DNA of 5,035 nucleotides from NCBI GenBank assembly GCA_949547975.1, contig CATITW010000212.1:1-5035 (forward strand). The letters run 5' to 3'. This document shows, in pieces, positions 1-5,035 of the stretch. Under the pieces are notes generated by a model. That model did no database searches, had not been told where the DNA came from, and worked only from the letters and a program-made list of their open reading frames with translations. Position 1 is the stretch's first letter, and each line of letters starts with the position of its first letter. Source of the DNA: Cryomorphaceae bacterium. Lineage in GTDB: Bacteria > Bacteroidota > Bacteroidia > Flavobacteriales > Schleiferiaceae. The position numbers and the translations under genes were made by a program.

Positions 1-104
1 CCGTATTTGAAGCGCCTGGAAACAAGAAGCCAAGCCGATTGTATCAGTTCAATCAAGCCAAATATGACAAGTTGACCCTAAAGGGATACGACTTTAAATT
101 CTAA
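1..104 (+). CDS. C-terminal end of an unidentified protein (partial)
   Basis: The reading frame that starts at base 3 stays open from the window edge for 33 codons and ends at TAA (102-104). It is the only plus-strand frame that reads through to this point, and the hairpin terminator that begins 3 bases later has the right polarity for a plus-strand gene ending here. The fragment is rich in lysine and aromatic residues and ends in KGYDFKF. The alternating pattern LTLKGYDFKF would suit a final beta-strand, and the terminal Phe also occurs in outer-membrane barrels, but 33 residues cannot settle this. I do not recognise the family and assign no function. The gene is convergent with the thioredoxin-like gene to its right. 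Confidence is for this being a real coding end, not for any function. Confidence 0.65.
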   Translation, partial: VFEAPGNKKPSRLYQFNQAKYDKLTLKGYDFKF

Positions 105-107
105 AAG

Positions 108-136
108 AAAACCCGGCTCAATGAGTCGGGTTTTTT
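108..136 (+). terminator. Rho-independent terminator between convergent genes
   Basis: A 12-bp stem (108-119 pairing with 123-134) closes over a 3-base AAT loop and runs into a T tract (131-136). The only imperfect pair, G116 with T126, is a G-U wobble in plus-strand RNA but becomes a C/A mismatch in minus-strand RNA, so the structure is best suited to the plus-strand gene ending at 104. In the minus direction the stem is followed by TTTTCTTTT, so it could also stop transcripts of the thioredoxin-like gene that ends at 141. No other terminator is available to that gene inside the gap. Confidence 0.9.
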
Positions 137-140
137 GTTG

Positions 141-647
141 CTATTCGGCGGCGTACTCTTCCCACTTCTTGGTTTGGTAGATGTTGTCTCCAAAGAAGGT
201 GGCCACCTTTAAAAATTGGACCGGCTCCTGATATCCGGGAACGGGCGAGAGCATCTCAAACTTGCCGTTCATAAAGATCACGGTAGGGTAGGACATCTTC
301 CCGTTTAAAAGCGCCGCGGCCAATTCATGATACCCGCGTTTCCCCTGTTCCACGAATTTAAACGTGTTCCCTAAAATGGTGATGTCTTCCTTTTGTTCCG
401 CATTGAACTTTACATTGTAATAGTGCTCGTTCATATATTTCGCAACCTCTGATTTTTGAAAAGTGGCCGCATCCATGCGCTTGCACCACCCGCACCAGTC
501 GGTGTAGACGTCGATAAAAATCTTCTTGGGCTCATCTTCAGTCAGAGTAAGGGCATAAGCCTCTTCGATGCTCATCCATTGAATCTTTTCTTGCGCACCG
601 GCAAAAGTGGTCAGCGCAAGTGCCAACAGGGTCAGTAGTTTCTTCAT
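141..647 (-). CDS. Secreted thioredoxin-fold protein, CGWC active site (DUF255/Thioredoxin_7-like)
   Basis: This 168-residue protein starts with a signal peptide: two lysines, a Leu/Ala-rich core to about residue 16, then AGAQ, with cleavage likely near residue 18. The mature protein carries a thioredoxin fold. A beta-strand (IFIDVYTDWC, from residue 43) leads into the active site C52-G-W-C55, and the cis-proline typical of the fold is P121 in MSYPTVIFM. These two cysteines are the only ones in the protein. CGWC with a following KRMD is typical of the DsbD-gamma-like/DUF255 thioredoxins that are common in Bacteroidota. It probably reduces or exchanges disulfides in the periplasm, but the sequence does not show whether it acts as reductant or oxidant, nor its partner. 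The start is the Met directly before the signal peptide. AAGG lies upstream but only one base from the ATG, too close for a normal ribosome binding site. A terminator separates the gene from the transporter upstream, so it may be transcribed on its own. Confidence 0.93.
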   Translation of the reverse strand: MKKLLTLLALALTTFAGAQEKIQWMSIEEAYALTLTEDEPKKIFIDVYTDWCGWCKRMDAATFQKSEVAKYMNEHYYNVKFNAEQKEDITILGNTFKFVEQGKRGYHELAAALLNGKMSYPTVIFMNGKFEMLSPVPGYQEPVQFLKVATFFGDNIYQTKKWEEYAAE

Positions 648-652
648 GCCTT

Positions 653-691
653 AAAAATAAGAAACCCCGCACGAAAAGGGTGCAGGGTTTC
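653..691 (-). terminator. Rho-independent terminator after the peptide transporter gene
   Basis: A 12-bp stem (661-672 pairing with 680-691) closes over a 7-base loop. Position C668/A684 is a mismatch on the plus strand but a G-U wobble in minus-strand RNA, so the minus-strand stem is unbroken. In that direction the stem is followed by TTATTTTT (653-660), a good U tract. It lies 28 bases beyond the transporter stop codon and 13 bases before the thioredoxin-like ATG, so the downstream gene needs its own promoter or read-through. Confidence 0.85.
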
Positions 692-719
692 CAGTGAATA
701 TGCGTTACGGCGAATGAGT

Positions 720-2216
720 TTACTCCACGCCGTGCATGAGCTTGTTGATCGGTTTACGAAGCAATGCAAGTAGGATGGCAAAACCGACGAGTACATAACC
801 GATTGTCGAGAACGTCTCGATGTATTTGTCCAATCCTTCCGCAACAGTCAGCTTGTCTGCACCTTCTTCAGCCCCTGAAAGCGCTGCGATCGCACCAGCA
901 AGGTAGTTGGCCATCGCAAATGAAAGGAACCAACCTCCCATCGCTGTACCAGCAATACTTTTTGGTGCCAATTTTGTCACCATCGACAACCCAATCGGGC
1001 TCACAAACAACTCACCCGTCGTGTGTAGCATGTACAAGAATACCAGGGTAAGTAAAGGAACTTGGTGTGCGTCATTCACGAACATCAAACCGACAAGCGT
1101 TACCAAGAAACCGGCACCCAACTGCAGGATACCGTAGCTAAATTTCATAGGGATAGAAGGGTTCTTGCCCATCTTACTCAGCTTGATCCACATCCAAGAG
1201 AAGATCGAACCGAAGGTGACAATGAAGAACGGGTTGAAGAACTGAGTCATCGACGCAGGCATCATCCATCCGAAGATTTCACGGTTTACGTTACGATCAG
1301 CAAAAAGCGTCAAAGAGGTACCCGCCTGCTCGAAACATGCCCAGAATACTACGTTGATTACCATCATAATAACTAGTGCAATCATGCGATCTCTCCATAC
1401 TGGACCTTCTTTGATACCCGCTGTGATGAGCTGGTACGCTACATAAACGAAGATGGCAATCAGCAAGTACTGAAGGATCTGATTTTGTGAAATCAAGACA
1501 TAGCTCAATGGAATCAGAAGCAAAGAACCGATGGTAATGGCTACATAATTTTTCAATCCGGCAAAGCCCTTTTTGTGGCCTTCCTCAGTAATGGTAATGT
1601 TCGGAACGTGCGCATACTTTTCGCGACCGCCCCAGAAAATGAAGAGTCCGAGCAACATACCTAGACCTGCCAGTCCGAATCCGTATTCAAAACCGTACGT
1701 TTCACCTACGAAAGCAACCACAGTGGTTGCTAGGAGTGCACCTACGTTGATACCGATATAGAAAATGGTAAATCCAGAGTCGCGACGAGGATCGTTGTCA
1801 TTGTAGAGCTTACCTACGATGGTAGAGATGTTGGCTTTGAAATATCCGTTACCCACGATAAGACCACCCATACCGATCAGCATGAGGCTTTCGCGAAGAC
1901 CCGTTTCGAGGCCCAACAAATCGGTTCCAGCAACCATCAAAAATTCACCGATGGCCATCAAAACGGCACCAAGGATAATGGCGTAGCGGTAGCCTAAAAA
2001 CTTATCCGCCATACGACCCCCTAGAACAGGAGCAGCATAGACTAAGGCCGTGTAGGCTCCGTAAATTAAAGAAGCCTGTGCATCCCCTTTCAATAGAGAC
2101 TTCACAAGGAATAGGGTAAGAAGGGTACGCATCCCGTAGTAACAGAATCTTTCCCACATTTCAGACATAAAAAGCGTCCACAACGCTGGTGGGTGCTTCA
2201 TCGATTGATCACTCAT
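720..2216 (-). CDS. POT/PTR family proton-dependent di-/tripeptide transporter
   Basis: This 498-residue inner-membrane protein has the usual POT length and a strongly hydrophobic multi-helix profile. The family motifs occur in order. The proton-coupling ExxER motif is E19-M-W-E22-R23 followed by FCYYGMR, with R30 matching a conserved binding-site arginine. The MFS loop is GGRMADKFLGYR (66-77). The TM4 motif GNGYFKANIS (122-131) includes the conserved K127. The PTR signature FYIGINVGA spans 152-160. The TM7 motif FWACFEQAGTSL spans 291-302. The TM10 motif GELFVSPIGLSMVTKLAP (401-418) includes E402. Hydrophobic segments at about 222-265 would be the two extra helices of bacterial POTs, giving 14 in all. 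All the residues known to matter for proton-driven peptide uptake are present, so the protein should be functional. It follows the peptidase gene by 66 bases on the same strand, and that enzyme's dipeptide products are plausible substrates. The leader is A-rich with no Shine-Dalgarno sequence. The exact substrate range is not readable, and some family members carry other solutes. Confidence 0.96.
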   Translation of the reverse strand: MSDQSMKHPPALWTLFMSEMWERFCYYGMRTLLTLFLVKSLLKGDAQASLIYGAYTALVYAAPVLGGRMADKFLGYRYAIILGAVLMAIGEFLMVAGTDLLGLETGLRESLMLIGMGGLIVGNGYFKANISTIVGKLYNDNDPRRDSGFTIFYIGINVGALLATTVVAFVGETYGFEYGFGLAGLGMLLGLFIFWGGREKYAHVPNITITEEGHKKGFAGLKNYVAITIGSLLLIPLSYVLISQNQILQYLLIAIFVYVAYQLITAGIKEGPVWRDRMIALVIMMVINVVFWACFEQAGTSLTLFADRNVNREIFGWMMPASMTQFFNPFFIVTFGSIFSWMWIKLSKMGKNPSIPMKFSYGILQLGAGFLVTLVGLMFVNDAHQVPLLTLVFLYMLHTTGELFVSPIGLSMVTKLAPKSIAGTAMGGWFLSFAMANYLAGAIAALSGAEEGADKLTVAEGLDKYIETFSTIGYVLVGFAILLALLRKPINKLMHGVE

Positions 2217-2241
2217 ATTAGTAGTGTTTTTTTGTGTTTAG

Positions 2242-2249
2242 CAAGTATA
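2242..2249 (-). promoter_or_regulatory. Candidate -7 promoter element for the peptide transporter
   Basis: On the minus strand the octamer TATACTTG lies 25 bases before the transporter ATG. It matches the Bacteroidota -7 consensus TAnnTTTG at five of six fixed positions. The region upstream of it is AT-rich, but I see no clear -33 TTG element at the right spacing. A start just downstream would give a leader of about 20 bases, largely A and C. This suggests the transporter may be transcribed separately as well as with the peptidase. Confidence 0.4.
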
Positions 2250-2261
2250 CATTAATTATTG

Positions 2262-2284
2262 AATCGCTCAGTGGTACGGCGATT
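2262..2284 (-). terminator. Weak hairpin overlapping the dipeptidyl peptidase IV stop codon
   Basis: A perfect 6-bp inverted repeat (2262-2267 and 2279-2284, AATCGC/GCGATT) closes over an 11-base loop and overlaps the TAA of the peptidase gene. In minus-strand RNA it is followed by an AU-rich CAAUAAUUAAU rather than a real U tract. It could be a weak terminator or attenuator between peptidase and transporter, or chance. It is clearly inferior to the other two hairpins in this window. Confidence 0.25.
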
Positions 2285-4427
2285 AAAGGTTTTCTGCAAT
2301 GAATCTCGTCATCATACGGTAGAGATGCATGCGGGTATTGCCGCCGTAAATCCCGTGGTTGCGATCTGGGTAAGCAAACCATTCAAAGTCCTTATCGGCT
2401 TGAACTAAGGCTTCAACCATGCGCATCGAGTTTTGAACGTGCACGTTATCATCGCCAGTACCGTGAATCAGTAAATAGTTACCTTCTAGACCGTCCACAT
2501 GCGAGAGCGGGCTATCGGCGTCATATCCATCACCGTTATCCGCTGGAAGCCCCATGTAGCGCTCCGTATATACATTATCATAAAAGCGCCAATTCGTTAC
2601 TGGAGCCACCGCAATAGCCATTTTAAATACCTCCGGCGATTGGAACAAACAGTTCGATGCCATGTAACCTCCATAGCTCCAACCGAAAATCCCAATGCGC
2701 TCACCATCGATATAAGGGCGCTTGGCCAATTCTAGTGCCGCCTCAGTTTGGTCGCTGGTTTCGAGCTTGCCCATCTGACGGTACGTAGACTTTTTAAACG
2801 CCTCACTGCGACCGTCCGTTCCGCGGCTGTCTACACTTACGACAATAATATCTTGCTCATTCGCGAGCATTTGAAACCACATCCCGTTGAAGGCATCGTA
2901 GCTGTTTTCTACAGTTTGACGGCCAGGCCCACCGTACACAAACATGAACATCGGGTAGCTCTTGCTCTCGTCAAAATCGACCGGTTTAATCATCCATGCG
3001 TTCAGCGCGCCGCCACTTGGCGTTTCTACTTGGAAAAATTCTTTCGGAGTATAAGTAAACTTCTCTAGTGCTTTCTCCGCACGCGGATTCGTCTTAAGTA
3101 CACGAACTTCGTCGCCGCTGTTATCGCGCAATGTTACGGTTGTAGGCACACCTTCGGCACTGTAGGTATCGATAAACAAACTCATGTCTTTGGTGAAGGT
3201 CGCATTGTGCGTTCCCTGAAGTGTCGCCAATGATTTTTTTCCGCGACCGCTGAGACTGATGCTGTAAATGTTTCGCTCGATCGCTGAACGTTCCGAGCTC
3301 TGGTAGTACAAGCGTTTTTTAGCATCGATACCATAAAACTTGGTGACGTTAAATGCGCCTTTGGTGATTTGACGCTTGATTTCACCTTCTTTATTTAAGT
3401 GGTAGAGGTGGTTCCATCCGTCGCGATCGCTGAGCATGATAAAGCTTCCGTCCGCTAAAAAGTGCAATTCGTCACTGATTTCTAGGTATTTCTCGTCCGT
3501 CTCGTGATAGATCAGTCCTTCTTCGCCGGAAGGGGCGTCTACCGCATAGAGTTTCAGGTCATTTTGCAAACGATTCATTGACGAAATCACCCACGTACGT
3601 TCATCCGACCACGTAGCGCGCGGCAGATATTCGTATCCTGCTTTTTCTAACACTCGTTTCGTTGAACCTTTTTTGCTGTCCCAGATATGAGCGGTAACTA
3701 CACTGTTCGCCTCACCCGCTTTAGGATATTTGAAGGTGTAAGGATTTGGGTACAATTCGTTCCCGTAGATGTCCATATTAAAGCTGCGGACATTACTCTC
3801 GTCAAATCTCAAAAAACCGATGTAGCGCGAATCCGGAGACCACCAAAAGGCGCTAACCAGTGCAAATTCTTCTTCATACACCCAGTCCGTAGCACCGTTA
3901 ATGATGTGATTGAACTTTCCATCGGTAGTGATGCGAACATGACTGTCGTTTTCAATATCGTAGCTGTAGAGATCATTGTCTAAGACATACGCCACATACA
4001 AGCCGTTAGGAGAGAAGGTCGCATAGCGTACTTTTTCTTCTCTCAATTTCTTAGCCTTCCCTTGGACTAAATCGGCCATCCAAACCACAGATCTTGAGCT
4101 ATAACGGTAGATAGATTCGGTCTGGGTTTCTAAAATGGCTTTGGTTTCATCCGCGCTAAGGCTGTACTCACTAAAGTTACCGACTTCCTTGTGTGCACTA
4201 GTGCTCCAAAGTGTAGCTACTTTTTCTCCCGAAGCATAGTTGTACTTTTCAATGTTGCCGTTTTCTTGCGCCGTATAATGTGCACCGTCGTTCATCGAGC
4301 GCAGACCGCTGATGCCACTTGCGTAGAATTCATAACGCTGCCAAAGCGCACCGAGATCGATACTTTGCTGAGCGAAGGCGGCACATGTAAATGCCAACAC
4401 CAAAAGTGTAGATAGGATTTTTTTCAT
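2283..4427 (-). CDS. dpp4: Secreted dipeptidyl peptidase IV (S9B family serine protease)
   Basis: This enzyme cleaves dipeptides, preferably Xaa-Pro or Xaa-Ala, from peptide N-termini. It has 714 residues, the usual length for bacterial DPP IV. A signal peptide with an AFA cleavage site (about residue 19) indicates export. Residues of about 50-460 form the DPP IV beta-propeller. It includes R108 (in YRYSS, matching human R125) and the substrate-anchoring pair E186/E187 in DWVYEEEF (181-188). The alpha/beta hydrolase domain follows. Y498 in VYGGP fits the oxyanion tyrosine, and the nucleophile S584 lies in GWSYGG. S1-pocket tyrosines are Y616 and Y620, D659 and N661 lie in HGTGDDNVH, and H691 lies in DRNHG. 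The D-to-H spacing of 32 equals that of human DPP4. All catalytic residues are present. The frame stays open 46 codons further upstream into the ferredoxin gene, but the signal peptide fixes the start at 4427. The protein ends right after the catalytic domain, with no type IX secretion tail and no lipobox, so a soluble periplasmic enzyme is likely. The transporter gene follows by 66 bases. Confidence 0.97.
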   Translation of the reverse strand: MKKILSTLLVLAFTCAAFAQQSIDLGALWQRYEFYASGISGLRSMNDGAHYTAQENGNIEKYNYASGEKVATLWSTSAHKEVGNFSEYSLSADETKAILETQTESIYRYSSRSVVWMADLVQGKAKKLREEKVRYATFSPNGLYVAYVLDNDLYSYDIENDSHVRITTDGKFNHIINGATDWVYEEEFALVSAFWWSPDSRYIGFLRFDESNVRSFNMDIYGNELYPNPYTFKYPKAGEANSVVTAHIWDSKKGSTKRVLEKAGYEYLPRATWSDERTWVISSMNRLQNDLKLYAVDAPSGEEGLIYHETDEKYLEISDELHFLADGSFIMLSDRDGWNHLYHLNKEGEIKRQITKGAFNVTKFYGIDAKKRLYYQSSERSAIERNIYSISLSGRGKKSLATLQGTHNATFTKDMSLFIDTYSAEGVPTTVTLRDNSGDEVRVLKTNPRAEKALEKFTYTPKEFFQVETPSGGALNAWMIKPVDFDESKSYPMFMFVYGGPGRQTVENSYDAFNGMWFQMLANEQDIIVVSVDSRGTDGRSEAFKKSTYRQMGKLETSDQTEAALELAKRPYIDGERIGIFGWSYGGYMASNCLFQSPEVFKMAIAVAPVTNWRFYDNVYTERYMGLPADNGDGYDADSPLSHVDGLEGNYLLIHGTGDDNVHVQNSMRMVEALVQADKDFEWFAYPDRNHGIYGGNTRMHLYRMMTRFIAENL

Positions 4428-4447
4428 GGAATAAATTTCTGTACCCG

Positions 4448-4455
4448 CTAATATA
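4448..4455 (-). promoter_or_regulatory. Candidate -7 promoter element for dipeptidyl peptidase IV
   Basis: On the minus strand TATATTAG lies 20 bases before the peptidase ATG and matches TAnnTTTG at five of six fixed positions. A TTTG lies 25 bases upstream of it, slightly too far for the usual -33 element. The 71-base gap between ferredoxin and peptidase shows no strong terminator, so read-through from the ferredoxin gene is also possible. The leader (CAGAAATTTATTCC) has no Shine-Dalgarno sequence. Confidence 0.35.
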
Positions 4456-4498
4456 GTCAAGAATGGGGCGCAGTGCATTCCAAAGTAGTGGTAAACGC

Positions 4499-4825
4499 CT
4501 ATTCGCTTTCCGGGGCGAGGGTGACGGTAAGTCCTTCGAGCTGTGGATGCATAAAGATTTGACAACCCAATCGGGAATTGTCTTCTACAAAAAACGCTTG
4601 ATCGAGCATGTCTTCTTCATCGTCGCTTGCTTCTTTAAGCTCATGATCGCTTTCAAGGTAACAGTGGCAAGAGGCGCACATCGCCATGCCACCACAGGTG
4701 CCTTTTACAGGCAATTCGTACGATTTACAAACCTCCATCAGGTTCATATTCATATCCGTAGGGGCGACGAGTTCATGCGGGACCCCTTCACGGTCGATCA
4801 CGGTAATATTAATATCAGCAGACAT
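4499..4825 (-). CDS. Adrenodoxin-type 2Fe-2S ferredoxin
   Basis: This 108-residue cytoplasmic electron carrier holds one 2Fe-2S cluster. The ligand pattern C44-X5-C50-X2-C53-X34-C88, in GTCGGMAMCASC and LGCQI, is that of the adrenodoxin/Isc-Fdx branch rather than the plant type. C33 and C55 are additional cysteines outside the ligand set. An acidic stretch (SDDEEDMLDQ, 67-76) lies where adrenodoxins bind their redox partners, and the fold opens with the expected beta-hairpin (INITVIDREG). The protein is complete, with the usual length of this group. It starts 15 bases after the reductase gene, so the two are probably co-transcribed and that enzyme is its likely electron donor. Its final acceptor, such as iron-sulfur cluster assembly or a desaturase or hydroxylase, cannot be told from the window. 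The leader ACCGCACTTTAACGT has no Shine-Dalgarno sequence. Confidence 0.95.
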   Translation of the reverse strand: MSADINITVIDREGVPHELVAPTDMNMNLMEVCKSYELPVKGTCGGMAMCASCHCYLESDHELKEASDDEEDMLDQAFFVEDNSRLGCQIFMHPQLEGLTVTLAPESE

Positions 4826-4840
4826 ACGTTAAAGTGCGGT

Positions 4841-5035
<195 letters not shown>

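Noticed and set aside
644..844. A 66-codon minus-strand frame across the transporter end and the terminator.
   Set aside because: It is out of frame with the transporter C-terminus, crosses the hairpin terminator, and resembles no protein family I know.
4365..4427. A possible lipoprotein signal (LAFTC, Cys15) in the peptidase leader.
   Set aside because: The residues before the cysteine (A-F-T) do not fit a lipobox, which needs a small residue such as G, A or S at -1. The AFA site a few residues later fits signal peptidase I much better.
4461..4480. A 5-bp inverted repeat (GAATG/CATTC) between ferredoxin and peptidase, a possible terminator.
   Set aside because: The stem is short, the loop is 10 bases, and no U tract follows in either direction. 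Chance is the simpler explanation.
4428..4565. An extension of the peptidase reading frame by 46 codons upstream, to an ATG at 4565.
   Set aside because: It would overlap the end of the ferredoxin gene and would bury the clear signal peptide that starts at 4427. The added residues look like random translation.

Overview
This 5 kb window looks like an ordinary chromosomal segment from a member of the Bacteroidota, most likely the Flavobacteriia. The evidence is indirect. It includes a dipeptidyl peptidase IV of the secreted Bacteroidota type, A-rich leaders without Shine-Dalgarno sequences, promoter-like octamers close to the Bacteroidota -7 consensus TAnnTTTG, and a secreted DUF255-like thioredoxin. 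The species cannot be determined from what is here.

Layout, left to right. The last 33 codons of an unidentified plus-strand gene (1-104) end at a strong hairpin terminator (108-136). All other genes lie on the minus strand, so in transcription order they run from right to left. First is the C-terminal end of a thioredoxin-reductase-like ferredoxin-NADP+ reductase (4841-5035, cut by the window edge). An adrenodoxin-type 2Fe-2S ferredoxin follows (4499-4825). Next come a secreted dipeptidyl peptidase IV (2283-4427) and a POT/PTR family proton-coupled peptide transporter (720-2216), which ends at a second hairpin terminator (653-691). Last is a small secreted thioredoxin-fold protein with a CGWC active site (141-647), which converges on the plus-strand gene at the 108-136 terminator.

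Two functional units can be inferred. The reductase and ferredoxin lie 15 nt apart and probably form an NAD(P)H-to-ferredoxin electron-transfer pair. The peptidase and transporter form a peptide-scavenging pair: the peptidase would release Xaa-Pro and Xaa-Ala dipeptides outside the cytoplasmic membrane and the transporter would import them with protons. The thioredoxin-like protein would act in the periplasm, but its partner cannot be read from the sequence.

I found no RNA genes, mobile elements, CRISPR arrays or long repeats. No intergenic gap exceeds 75 bases, so there is no unexplained stretch of sequence. I see no convincing sign of a previously undescribed system; the findings below are modest.
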